Positions 9,336-17,592 of a DNA stretch of 64,000 bases are shown one piece after another. Each line of letters begins with the position of its first letter. Position 1 is the stretch's first letter. The stretch comes from Lachnospiraceae bacterium (GTDB lineage: Bacteria; Bacillota; Clostridia; Lachnospirales; Lachnospiraceae). Location: positions 62,001 through 126,000 of the forward strand of contig JAGBCB010000013.1 of the NCBI GenBank assembly GCA_017938145.1, in the 5' to 3' direction. Position numbers and translations under genes: made by a program. Under the pieces are notes generated by a model that saw only the letters and a list, made by a program, of their open reading frames with translations, was not told the DNA's origin and did not search any database.

Positions 9336-11228
9336 TTATTCTAAAAACATGTTAAGGTCGATACTGTCCGCCATAGCGCTGTATCCTTCATATGGATGTA
9401 AGCCATCCGCCTTTGTATATTCATATAACAGATTTACCGGATTTGCCGGGTCTGCCAGAACGGTTTCAAAATCAATAATTCCGTCAAAACCGGATTCTTC
9501 GGAACGCATCCAGTCGTTTAACTTGGTTCTTACTTCTTCTGCCTGGGCAGTGTAATAGTCACTTGTACCAAACGGAGTGATTGGTGCTGCATATACCTTA
9601 ATACCGTTGGCATGACACAAATCAACCATCTTCTTATATTCCGGAACAAGCTGGTCGTACTTGGAAGTATCCTTAATCTTACCAATATCGTTTACGCCAA
9701 AGTAAATAACAACATACTTTACTTTATCATGCTCCAGAACGTCTCTGGAAAATCTCTGCTTACCGGATACGGTCGGATAAGCACCCAGTACGGAGTTGGA
9801 ACCAAGGCCTTCGTTTAATACAGAAATATGCTTAGTTTCTTCGTTTGCCTGGATTCTCTTAGCCAGATAGTCAATGTATCTGATATAGCTGTCAGGCTTC
9901 TTACCTAAGTAGCTTGCATCGGTACCGTAACCGTCGGTAATGGAGTCACCGAAAAATACAACCGCAGTACCTTCCGGACAAATAACAGCACAGTCTGCAA
10001 CAAAATACCATGCGGTAGTTTCTCTTGCGCCGATAAAGGTTTCTCTGGAAGTCTGGTCACCCTTCATCTGGTATGTAGTTGCTCTTGCACCTCTGTGACC
10101 GGTAATATTTGTAGTCGGAGCCTTGCCAAAGTACATGGAAATTGCAAGATTCTCCAGACCTTCTACTGCTAAATCAATCGGGTCGGTAAAGATAACCTGA
10201 CCTCTCGGAATAACAAAGGAAGTTTCTCCGTTTACGGTAACTGCCATATCAGTTTCAGGAAGTATGGTAGACATATCCACCTTGGAATTACCATGGCCCT
10301 TACCATCAGCCAAAGCGTCTTTGGACTGCTTAGCCACGTGCATGGATGTTACTTCCACATCACACTCACCATACTGGTTGGAAAGACGTAATCTGATTTG
10401 CGGACCACCTGCTGTCACACGGATAATCTGACGGATGGTAGTACCTTCTAAGGCTAATTTCGGCATAGCACTATCCGTTGCGCCGGATAAATTACACTTT
10501 TCTTCTGTGGTTGCCCATACAGACAGCCAGTCGCCGGAGTCCTGCTTGTCTGCGGTTTTTCTGCTGATTTCCACAATTTCAATGGAGCACAGGGTAACAT
10601 CCTGCAGCTGTACGTCGTAGCTTGCAGCTGCAAACATAATTGCAGTTGCTGTCTGCACTGCCTTCAGGGTAATTGTCGTTTCTACTTCTGCACCGGTATT
10701 TGGTACAGTGATAATTTCTTCGGTACAATTATTAATAGAATCGTCGGTCAGATAAAAACGTACTGCCGCATCATCCGGAGAATTAAACAAAACTTTTACC
10801 TTAATGGTAATGGTCTCGCCGGAATTTACATAGGCAGGAATAGGGAATGCACACTTATCCACAATACCGTACTGATAGCTGATGCTTCCGTCATCATTTT
10901 CCATACCGATGTCCTGACCCCATACAGAAATTCTGTTGGCTAAATCGAGAAAACCTTCTGCCGGAACAGGAGTCGGAGTCGCTGTTGGCTTTGGTGTTGC
11001 TGTCGGCTTTGGTGTTGCTGTGGCCGTTGGCTCAGGAGTTGCTGTTGGTGCCTCCGTTGCTGTCGGCTCAGGTGTTGCTGTAGCTGTCGGCTCTGCAGTC
11101 GGAGCAGTTGTCTGGGTCGGAGCCTGGGTCGGTTCCGGTGTTTTTTCTGTAGTGCCGCAGGCTGTCATGCACAAAGAAACAGCAAGCAGTAAACCAAGTA
11201 ACATGGATTTAACTTTTTTATTGTTCAT
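9336..11228 (-). CDS. Lipoprotein SGNH/GDSL esterase with N-terminal beta-sandwich domain (XynE-like)
   Basis: The ATG at 11228 is preferred over the longer frame from 11309, because it begins MNNKKVKSMLLGLLLAV and leads to a lipobox ending in Cys24 (LCMTAC), with AGGAAGGG upstream. A Pro/Thr linker (about 30-90) is followed by a CBM-like beta domain (about 92-220) and a second beta domain (about 235-410). The SGNH hydrolase has FFGDSITDGYG (S429), GLGSNS, YFGVNDIG (N513) and DGLHPYEG (D608, H611). It should act on acetylated or feruloylated xylan at the cell surface and pairs with the cytoplasmic esterase just downstream. It is the first gene of the xylan cluster as visible. The hydrolase fold is firm and the ester substrate inferred. 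Confidence 0.88.
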   Translation of the reverse strand: MNNKKVKSMLLGLLLAVSLCMTACGTTEKTPEPTQAPTQTTAPTAEPTATATPEPTATEAPTATPEPTATATPKPTATPKPTATPTPVPAEGFLDLANRISVWGQDIGMENDDGSISYQYGIVDKCAFPIPAYVNSGETITIKVKVLFNSPDDAAVRFYLTDDSINNCTEEIITVPNTGAEVETTITLKAVQTATAIMFAAASYDVQLQDVTLCSIEIVEISRKTADKQDSGDWLSVWATTEEKCNLSGATDSAMPKLALEGTTIRQIIRVTAGGPQIRLRLSNQYGECDVEVTSMHVAKQSKDALADGKGHGNSKVDMSTILPETDMAVTVNGETSFVIPRGQVIFTDPIDLAVEGLENLAISMYFGKAPTTNITGHRGARATTYQMKGDQTSRETFIGARETTAWYFVADCAVICPEGTAVVFFGDSITDGYGTDASYLGKKPDSYIRYIDYLAKRIQANEETKHISVLNEGLGSNSVLGAYPTVSGKQRFSRDVLEHDKVKYVVIYFGVNDIGKIKDTSKYDQLVPEYKKMVDLCHANGIKVYAAPITPFGTSDYYTAQAEEVRTKLNDWMRSEESGFDGIIDFETVLADPANPVNLLYEYTKADGLHPYEGYSAMADSIDLNMFLE

Positions 11229-11376
11229 ACGTTGTTTCCATTCCCTTCCTGATATATTTAGTCGAAATAGTCTATCAATGACTTGAAACACCCGTATTAT
11301 ATCATGCAATTTTTGATTTCACTAATCTATGTTTGCTCTATTATCTGTTATCTATTGCTTTTTTGAGCAAAAAAAT

Positions 11377-11399
11377 ACCCGGAGCTCTTTACTCCGGGT
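11377..11399 (-). terminator. Intrinsic terminator overlapping the end of the LTA-synthase-like gene
   Basis: The inverted repeat ACCCGGAG/CTCCGGGT with a 7-base loop, followed on the minus strand by a run of T with a few interruptions, forms a Rho-independent terminator. The stem includes the stop codon and last codons of the upstream gene, an economical arrangement. Confidence 0.85.
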
Positions 11400-13560
11400 A
11401 AAATTCAATTGCTTCTGTTTCACTTAAAATAATGTCATCTGCACCCTGTTGTGCAACCTTAATATAGTATACTCCTGTTTTGCTTTCCGGAAGATTTCTT
11501 GCCGCAAGAAGCCGGTCGGTCAGGAAAATGGTTTCCGCTTCCTCCATATTGATGTAGACTTTACTCCATTCCGTAAAATTTTGTCCCGCCACGTAAAGCA
11601 GCTGTTCCCCTTCCGTAAGCAGGGACTCCCTCACATAAACCTCACTAATATGGATTTCTTCCAGTCCCATCTGCATGTCTGCAGGTTCATATGGATTTTC
11701 TCCTTCAAAAACCTCCCTGTCCCCATACAGCATATCATACATTAAGAGCTGCATGTTTTCCAGGTAATCCTCTTCATCCCTGCGGTAAATATGATACTGC
11801 GGCATAATTCCTTCCTCAATGCCAAGCAGATGCAGAATCCTGGCCGGAAGCTGATAGGACTGTACATCCATATCTTCCGCTATGAGCCCGAAATTACTCC
11901 ACACGACATATTCTGTCTGGAAAGCATTTTGGTTGGTTAAAAGTTCGTCTGACAAACCAAGACTCGGTAAATGGTCACCGTACAGTACAAGCACAATCTT
12001 TTCCTGACAGGAGCTTAAGTTTAACACCAGCTCCTTCAAAAAATCGTCCATTTCTTTCAACTGGTGCACATAATACAGATACTGGTAATAATATTCTCCC
12101 AATTCCTCCGGAAGATGAATTTCCAGCGTAGTTTCCGGAAGTATCGGCTCCTCCGGATATGCCCCATGGCCCTGCACGGAGATGGCATAAATATAGTCCC
12201 GTTCCTTTGTCTTTGCCAGAGTTTTCATAATCTGGCCCACCAGTACCCTGTCCCTTGCCCAGTTCAGTTCATTTACTTCCGCTTTTGCCATATATTCTAT
12301 AGATACATACCGGTCGAAGCCCAGATTTGCAAATACATTATTACGGTTATAAAAGGTACCATCATTATTGTGCATGGCGGCAGCTGAATATCCCAGATGC
12401 TTTAAAATATACGCCATACTTTCACAGGTGTTATTTTTTAACAGTGTTTTATAAGGATATTCTCCCGGTCCGAAAAAGTCCAGATTCATACCGGTAATGC
12501 ATTCAAACTCTGTGTTGGCAGTGCCGGCACCAATGGAAGGCACTTCTAAAAAACCACTGGGATATGTTTCTTTTAAGAATGTGAAAAAAGGTATAGGATC
12601 CTCCGATGCGGAAAAATTCTCAATATTCTTTACATCAAAGAAAGACTCCAGCTGCAGGAAAATAATATTTGGCGTATCCTCTGCAGACACCGGTATATCT
12701 GTTACCTCCGGCATCGGTGTCTGTACCGGTGCCTGCGTTTCCGTTGGTACCGGCTCTTTTGTTATCTGCGGCACTTCTGTCACTGCCGGTGACGGAGGTA
12801 CTGTTACAGGAACAACAGACGGTGACGGTGAAATTGTTACCAGTTCCCTGCCCTCTTCCTCTTCATATTTATTAAGAAAATTGCCCACCGTTTCCTGCGA
12901 ATATCCATCCGGTTTTTCAATTCCCGTATTCAATACACTGTTCATAAAGCAATACGGAAGACCGTTCTCATGAAAGGCCCGGGCAAGATTGCCAAAATTC
13001 CGGTCCAAAAGCCCTACACTCATACCGAACTCGGTTAACGCAAGGCAGAGAAGAATTAACAAACCGCAAAAAGGAATTCCTATTTTGTAGCCGACACTAT
13101 CCATCTTTTTTGCTTTGCGGAACAAAAGAACGCAAAGAATCAGGACAGCAAACACACCTAAAATAATCAAAACAACACCTATCCAGGATAAATACCGGTT
13201 GGCAATTGCCAGGGCGTCTTTTATGAGAGCAAGGTCCACCGCCGTAAACGGGGTTGTCCGGAAGTTCAACAGAACAAAGTCTGTTACACCGATGGCCGTC
13301 CATAAAAGCAGTACTACCGACAACACAAAAATTCTCCGTTTAAATAACAGGCAAACCGATGCCGTTGCCGCAATAATTAAAACATTATAAAAGAACACCA
13401 ACGGTTCTCTGATTAAAAACAAAAATAAATCCACCACCGACTTTCTGGAACAAAGCTCCACAAAGCAAAAGCAAACCAGTGACGGTATATAGCAATAGAA
13501 AAAGAAGGTCTTCCACAGAAATTTCCATTTTGTACGGAATACTTCTAAAAACTCCTTCAT
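11389..13560 (-). CDS. LTA-synthase-family membrane sulfatase/phosphotransferase
   Basis: The start at 13560 (ATG behind AAAGGA) gives 723 residues. About five membrane segments occupy residues 18-185. A Pro/Thr/Ser-rich linker (about 243-292) leads to the extracellular alkaline-phosphatase-fold domain, with metal ligand E305 in FLQLESFFD, nucleophile T347 in GAGTANTEFE and YGDHLPSLG as a C-terminal metal site. The family transfers glycerol-phosphate to glycolipid (LtaS) or modifies other surface polymers. After the catalytic domain come about 80 residues of beta-rich sequence absent from standard LtaS, possibly an IPT/Ig-like module. The Pro/Thr linker between membrane and catalytic parts is also unusual. 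The gene is alone, with its own terminator. LTA synthesis is likely but not proven. Confidence 0.85.
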   Translation of the reverse strand: MKEFLEVFRTKWKFLWKTFFFYCYIPSLVCFCFVELCSRKSVVDLFLFLIREPLVFFYNVLIIAATASVCLLFKRRIFVLSVVLLLWTAIGVTDFVLLNFRTTPFTAVDLALIKDALAIANRYLSWIGVVLIILGVFAVLILCVLLFRKAKKMDSVGYKIGIPFCGLLILLCLALTEFGMSVGLLDRNFGNLARAFHENGLPYCFMNSVLNTGIEKPDGYSQETVGNFLNKYEEEEGRELVTISPSPSVVPVTVPPSPAVTEVPQITKEPVPTETQAPVQTPMPEVTDIPVSAEDTPNIIFLQLESFFDVKNIENFSASEDPIPFFTFLKETYPSGFLEVPSIGAGTANTEFECITGMNLDFFGPGEYPYKTLLKNNTCESMAYILKHLGYSAAAMHNNDGTFYNRNNVFANLGFDRYVSIEYMAKAEVNELNWARDRVLVGQIMKTLAKTKERDYIYAISVQGHGAYPEEPILPETTLEIHLPEELGEYYYQYLYYVHQLKEMDDFLKELVLNLSSCQEKIVLVLYGDHLPSLGLSDELLTNQNAFQTEYVVWSNFGLIAEDMDVQSYQLPARILHLLGIEEGIMPQYHIYRRDEEDYLENMQLLMYDMLYGDREVFEGENPYEPADMQMGLEEIHISEVYVRESLLTEGEQLLYVAGQNFTEWSKVYINMEEAETIFLTDRLLAARNLPESKTGVYYIKVAQQGADDIILSETEAIEFYPE

Positions 13561-13664
13561 ATACTGTATCCTTTCTGAACACACTAAAATGTACACAAGA
13601 AAATATAGCATATTTTCCTGCATAATACAAATAAAATAATCTGAAGATTTCCTTAAGAAGCACC

Positions 13665-13693
13665 TTGACAATTACTTTTCTTCATGCTATACT
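13665..13693 (+). promoter_or_regulatory. Sigma-A type promoter of the metal-resistance operon
   Basis: TTGACA at 13665-13670 and TATACT at 13688-13693 are separated by exactly 17 bases, near-perfect consensus. It lies 64 bases before the HMA gene and directly before a palindrome, so the strong core promoter is probably held off by the repressor coded at the end of the operon. Confidence 0.88.
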
Positions 13694-13703
13694 CGGTTTA
13701 ACA

Positions 13704-13729
13704 ATTAAGCAATCATTTAATCGTTTAAT
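13704..13729. promoter_or_regulatory. Putative ArsR/SmtB-family operator
   Basis: A 26-base imperfect palindrome begins ATTAAGCAATC and ends CGTTTAAT, with about nine of thirteen positions matching between the arms. It sits immediately downstream of the -10 element, over the likely transcription start. ArsR/SmtB repressors bind AT-rich palindromes in this position, and the operon carries such a repressor. The assignment is inference from position and symmetry. Confidence 0.65.
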
Positions 13730-13756
13730 CATAAGCCGAAAACAAGGAGGATTATT

Positions 13757-13978
13757 ATGAAAAAGACATATCTCATCGAAGACCTTTGCTGCGCTAACTG
13801 CGCCAACAAAATTGAAGCCCAGATTAAAGAACTGGACGGCGTCACCTCCGCCAGCTTAAACTTTATTGCCCAGAAGCTTTTTGTGGAATTTGAAAACCGC
13901 ATTGCAGACACCATCACCGCATCCGTAGTAAAAATTGCCACTAAGGTAGAGCCGGATGTTACGGTAGAAGAGGCATAG
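13757..13978 (+). CDS. Small heavy-metal-associated (HMA) domain protein, CopZ-like metallochaperone
   Basis: The 73 residues form a single ferredoxin-like HMA domain with the metal site CCANC (C12 and C15, with an extra C11). It should carry a soft metal ion to the ATPase coded 4 bases downstream. The P-type ATPase itself has no N-terminal HMA domain, so the domain usually fused to such pumps exists here as a separate protein. An AGGAGG site lies well placed before the ATG. The acidic C-terminus (EPDVTVEEA) is compatible with a soluble chaperone. The metal could be Zn, Cd, Cu or Ag; the operon suggests Zn/Cd. Confidence 0.9.
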   Translation: MKKTYLIEDLCCANCANKIEAQIKELDGVTSASLNFIAQKLFVEFENRIADTITASVVKIATKVEPDVTVEEA

Positions 13979-13982
13979 TATT

Positions 13983-15878
13983 ATGACAAAAAAACAGAAA
14001 AAAATGTTGAAGAAAATTCTTACGGCAGCGGCGGTTTTCGCCGTTGCCTGTATCTTTTCTTACCTGCTGCCAAAGTTTCCGTTTCAGCAGTGGATTTCCC
14101 TGGTAATTTTCCTTATTGCTTATATCATTGCCAGCGGTGACGTTATCCGCAAGGCAATTCTCGGCATCAAAAACGGTCAGGTGTTTGACGAAAACTTTTT
14201 AATGTCTCTTGCCACTATCGGCGCTTTCTTTGTGGGCGAATATCCGGAGGGCGTTCTGGTTATGGTATTATACCAAATCGGCGAATTGTTCCAGGCTTAC
14301 GCCGTAGGCAAATCCCGCAAATCCATTTCGTCCCTCATGCAAATCCGTCCGGACAGCGCTAATTTATTAAAAGACGGCGACATTACCGAAGTATCCCCGG
14401 AAAAGGTTGCCGTGGGAGAATACATTTTAGTAAAACCGGGGGAAAAGATTCCGCTTGACGGTATCATTACCGACGGAACTTCTTCCTTAGACACTGCTGC
14501 CCTCACCGGTGAATCCCTTCCAAGAGAAGTTACGTCCGGCGACTTTGCCATCAGCGGATGTATCAATTTACGGGGCACCCTGACCATTCAGGTCACCAAA
14601 GCCTTTGGTGAATCCACCGTATCCAAAATTCTGGATATGGTAGAAAACGCCTCCGCCCGCAAAGCAAAGGCAGAAAACTTTATTTCTAAATTTGCAAGAT
14701 ATTATACCCCGGTGGTGGTTATTCTGGCCGTATTGCTTGCCTTTGTTCCTCCACTCATTTTAGACGGCGGTTTTTCCGATTGGATTTACCGGTCCCTCAA
14801 TTTCCTGGTTGTTTCCTGTCCGTGCGCCCTTGTTATTTCCATCCCGTTAGGATTCTTCGGTGGTATCGGCGGTGCAGCAAAGCAGGGCATTTTGATGAAG
14901 GGCAGCAACTATTTAGAAACCCTGTCAGACACCGATGCCTTTGTGTTTGATAAAACCGGTACCCTGACTAAGGGAAATTTCAAAGTAACCAAGCTGGTTC
15001 CTATGGAAATTTCCGAAACAGAACTGCTCCAAGTTACTGCCCTGGCAGAAAGCCATTCCTCCCACCCGATTGCAGTTTCCATTGTGGAGGAATACAAAAA
15101 CGTCTGCTCCTTCTTAAACGATGCTTCTTCCACTACACTTGTTTCCGACGTGGAAGAACTGGCAGGTTTCGGTGTCCGTGCTGTTGTTGAAGAAAAGGAA
15201 GTTTTTGCAGGAAACCTGCGCTTAATGAAAGAAAAGAACATTACTGTTCCTGAAAACTATACCGAGCTTACTGTCGGCACCGCTGTATATGTGGCAGTGA
15301 ACGGCAAATTTGCCGGCACCGTCTGTGTAGAAGACGAGCTTAAACCGGACAGTGCATCTGCCATTGCAGAACTGAAGAAATCCGGTATCCAAAAACTGGT
15401 TATGCTTACCGGTGATAAAAAAGCAGCCGGTGAAGCAATTGCAAACACCCTCGGTTTAAGCGACGTTCATACCGAACTGCTTCCGGCGGACAAAGTAACC
15501 CATCTGGAAGCATTATTGGAACAGCAGTCCGCAGGCCATTCCTTAGCCTACGTTGGTGACGGCATCAACGATGCACCGGTGCTTGCCCGCGCCGACATCG
15601 GTATTGCCATGGGCGGTCTTGGCTCCGACGCTGCCATCGAAGCAGCCGACATCGTCATCATGACCGACGAACCATCCAAACTGCCTGCTGCCATCCGCAT
15701 CGCTAAAGGCACCATGCGGATTGTGCGTCAGAACATTGTATTTGCCCTTGGCATAAAAGTACTGGTACTGATTTTAAGCGCCCTGGGCTACTCCAACATG
15801 TGGTGGGCAATTTTTGCCGATGTTGGCGTATGCGTACTGGCTGTATTGAATTCCATGCGGGCACTGCGGTTAAAATAA
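13983..15878 (+). CDS. cadA: P1B-type heavy-metal-exporting ATPase (CadA/ZntA type)
   Basis: The 631-residue pump exports divalent soft metals using ATP. Landmarks are the TGES actuator motif (175-178), the intramembrane CPC site (C279-P280-C281) followed by ALVISIPLGFFGG, the phosphorylation site DKTGTLTKG (D323), the SHP motif in the nucleotide domain (SSHPIA) and the hinge GDGINDAP. The CPC context and the last helix with a membrane Asp (IFADVGVCVLAVLNSMRALRLK region) resemble the Zn/Cd/Pb class. It lacks the usual N-terminal metal-binding domain, supplied in trans by the upstream 73-residue protein. The gene overlaps nothing and is followed 18 bases later by the regulator. Confidence 0.94.
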   Translation: MTKKQKKMLKKILTAAAVFAVACIFSYLLPKFPFQQWISLVIFLIAYIIASGDVIRKAILGIKNGQVFDENFLMSLATIGAFFVGEYPEGVLVMVLYQIGELFQAYAVGKSRKSISSLMQIRPDSANLLKDGDITEVSPEKVAVGEYILVKPGEKIPLDGIITDGTSSLDTAALTGESLPREVTSGDFAISGCINLRGTLTIQVTKAFGESTVSKILDMVENASARKAKAENFISKFARYYTPVVVILAVLLAFVPPLILDGGFSDWIYRSLNFLVVSCPCALVISIPLGFFGGIGGAAKQGILMKGSNYLETLSDTDAFVFDKTGTLTKGNFKVTKLVPMEISETELLQVTALAESHSSHPIAVSIVEEYKNVCSFLNDASSTTLVSDVEELAGFGVRAVVEEKEVFAGNLRLMKEKNITVPENYTELTVGTAVYVAVNGKFAGTVCVEDELKPDSASAIAELKKSGIQKLVMLTGDKKAAGEAIANTLGLSDVHTELLPADKVTHLEALLEQQSAGHSLAYVGDGINDAPVLARADIGIAMGGLGSDAAIEAADIVIMTDEPSKLPAAIRIAKGTMRIVRQNIVFALGIKVLVLILSALGYSNMWWAIFADVGVCVLAVLNSMRALRLK

Positions 15879-15896
15879 CAAAGGAGGATAAATAAA

Positions 15897-16250
15897 ATGA
15901 GTGAGCATCTTCACAATCACGGCGGCAACCTGGCAGACCTCATGGCCTCCATCCCGTCAGAGCAGCAGTTTTTCATGGCAGCGGATGTATTTTCCATGCT
16001 TTGTGACAGTACCCGCCTTCGCATTCTCTGGCTCCTGTGTCATACCGAGGAATGCGTCAGCGATATTGCCGCTGCGGTAAATATGAGTTCTCCTGCCGTT
16101 TCACATCATCTACGGAACTTAAAGCAATCCGGGTTAATTACCAGCAGGCGCGAAGGTAAAGAGGTTCTTTATACTTTAGCGAAAACGAAGGAAGCAACCT
16201 TGGTGCATCATATGATTGATGACATTTTTGAGATTAACTGTCCTAGGTAA
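15897..16250 (+). CDS. ArsR/SmtB-family metal-sensing repressor
   Basis: The 117-residue winged-helix protein has the recognition helix SSPAVSHHLRNLKQSG and wing ITSRREGKEVLYTL. The DNA-proximal helix carries two Cys (LLCHTEECV, C48 and C53), like the alpha-3 metal site of CadC. The C-terminal helix has LVHHMIDD, like the alpha-5 Zn site of SmtB/CzrA, and the N-terminus is His-rich (SEHLHNH). It should bind the palindrome at 13704-13729 and release it when Zn or Cd binds, giving negative feedback. It is the last gene of the three-gene operon, preceded by AAGGAGG. The sensed metal is inferred from these ligands. Confidence 0.92.
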   Translation: MSEHLHNHGGNLADLMASIPSEQQFFMAADVFSMLCDSTRLRILWLLCHTEECVSDIAAAVNMSSPAVSHHLRNLKQSGLITSRREGKEVLYTLAKTKEATLVHHMIDDIFEINCPR

Positions 16251-16257
16251 ATTATAA

Positions 16258-16296
16258 GCGGGGTATATGCAGAAAAATCTGTGTCATACACCCCGC
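16258..16296 (+). terminator. Terminator of the metal operon; first unit of a hairpin array
   Basis: The 12-base stem GCGGGGTATATG pairs with CATACACCCCGC with one mismatch and has a nested CAGA/TCTG inner stem. It is followed by a T-rich stretch (TTCTTGCTTTATT), as expected of an intrinsic terminator seven bases after the arsR stop. It is also the first of four regularly spaced hairpins. Confidence 0.75.
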
Positions 16297-16508
16297 TTCT
16301 TGCTTTATTCAATGAACTATTTCTATTCTCCTGGGTATATACATTAAAATTTAAGCTATATACCCTGCATAAAGAGAAATTTCATAGAAAATCTGGATAA
16401 CCCGGGGTATATGCGCTCGCTTTTTTTGTATATACCCATTCTTGAGCCACATTTCATAAAATCTACGTATCTAAAGGGTATTAGGAGCAAGTTTTCCTCT
16501 ATATACCC
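16261..16508. repeat. Tandem array of four GGGTATAT...ATATACCC hairpins, 72-bp period
   Basis: Hairpin left arms (GGGTAT plus) begin at 16261, 16333, 16405 and 16476, spacings of 72, 72 and 71. The right arms (ATACCC or ACACCCC) end about 33 bases later in each unit. The outer stem is conserved while the inner bases change in a paired way: CAGA/TCTG in unit 1, TTAA/TTAA in unit 2 and AGGA/TCCT in unit 4; unit 3 has no clear inner stem. The spacers are only loosely alike (TTTCATA and AAATCT recur in units 2 and 3). No ORF is seen in this 289-base gap between arsR and the convergent foldase gene. Confidence 0.8.
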
Positions 16509-16539
16509 AAACACATCCAAAAGTAAATAAAATCCGGTT

Positions 16540-17571
16540 TTATCCTACTGACTCCATATCAAAATCCAGTGCTCCCCACACTTCTTCGTTTACCTCAATG
16601 TGGGTCATGCTACGCCACTCCTGATATCTGGTCCGGAATTCTTCTTCCTGACGGGTAGCGATGATTTCTTCCTTCTTTTCATGGGTTGCGTCAATATCAA
16701 AATCTCTTACGCAATAGAAAATATAATAGTAGTCGGTTGTTTTGATTACCTCCGACACCTCTCCTGTTTTCAGGGAAAGTACGGTTTTCTCGTACTCTTC
16801 TGGGAAATCCCCTTTGCCGCCGGTTATTTCCAGCATCGTGGAATCTTCCGTATTGGCAGCGGCAAGCTTATAAAAGTCGTCCGTTTCCAGCGCCTTGGTA
16901 CGTAGGCCTTCCACTCTGGCGGTCAATTCTTCCAGTTCCTTACCCTCGTAGGAAACCCGGTTGCCGGAAGCGTCGATTTTAAAATTACGGATGGCAATGG
17001 TCTGAAAACGGTGCTGTGCCGCCTCCTCATCCGGAATGTCCGTATCCACATTTAACGTAGTTACTTCAAAGGTTTTTCTTGCCAGCAAATTATCGGAATA
17101 AATCCGGCGCACAATGTCCGCATTCACACCATGCAACAATAGGTCGGATTCCTTCAGTGTTTCCATATAAGCGTCCGTCTGGGCATCCACCGTCTGCAGT
17201 TCTTCCTCTGAAAGCACAATGCCAAGCTCTGAGGCTCTCTGGCAAACCACCTTAATGTAAATAATCTGCTCCAGAGTCTGTTCTTTCAGCACATCACCCA
17301 TGGTGTTTCCTAAAGCGTCCACCGCATACTTCCAGATATCACTGCCGTAATACTTCTCGTAATCCTGCTGGACAGCATTTAAATACACCATACCTTCCCG
17401 ATAATCCACCTGGGTATCACCGATGCGCAGCATGCTGCCCTCTGTCCAAACGGTTTCCTCTTCTTTTTCTTCGCCCCTGCGGCCGAATATTACTGCTGCC
17501 AGCACTAAAATCACCACAAAAATAATGATTTTCGGCCAGACAGAACTCTTTTTATTTTTTCTGCGACTCAT
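16540..17571 (-). CDS. Membrane-anchored parvulin-type peptidyl-prolyl isomerase/foldase (PrsA/SurA-like)
   Basis: The 343-residue protein has a basic N-terminus and one membrane helix (about 14-30), with the rest outside the cell. A SurA/PrsA-like helical chaperone part (about 45-185) precedes a degenerate rotamase domain (about 186-300), in which GGKGDFPEEYEKTVLSLKTGEVSEVI matches the family's conserved turn. It has no lipobox, so it is anchored by the uncleaved helix rather than by lipid. It should help fold exported enzymes. It lies 21 bases downstream of mfd on the same strand, probably the end of the pth-mfd operon. Confidence 0.82.
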   Translation of the reverse strand: MSRRKNKKSSVWPKIIIFVVILVLAAVIFGRRGEEKEEETVWTEGSMLRIGDTQVDYREGMVYLNAVQQDYEKYYGSDIWKYAVDALGNTMGDVLKEQTLEQIIYIKVVCQRASELGIVLSEEELQTVDAQTDAYMETLKESDLLLHGVNADIVRRIYSDNLLARKTFEVTTLNVDTDIPDEEAAQHRFQTIAIRNFKIDASGNRVSYEGKELEELTARVEGLRTKALETDDFYKLAAANTEDSTMLEITGGKGDFPEEYEKTVLSLKTGEVSEVIKTTDYYYIFYCVRDFDIDATHEKKEEIIATRQEEEFRTRYQEWRSMTHIEVNEEVWGALDFDMESVG

Positions 17572-17592
17572 AATTCTTCCTTTTACTCCTGA

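Noticed and set aside
10936-11286. Val/Gly-rich plus-strand ORFs opposite linker regions (also 623-865 and 7340-7588)
   Set aside because: They arise from reading Pro/Thr repeat codons on the other strand; the pattern VGVGVAVG is the expected artefact.
16261-16508. CRISPR array
   Set aside because: The period is regular, but the repeated part is a hairpin with varied interior, the spacers are partly alike and no cas gene is near.
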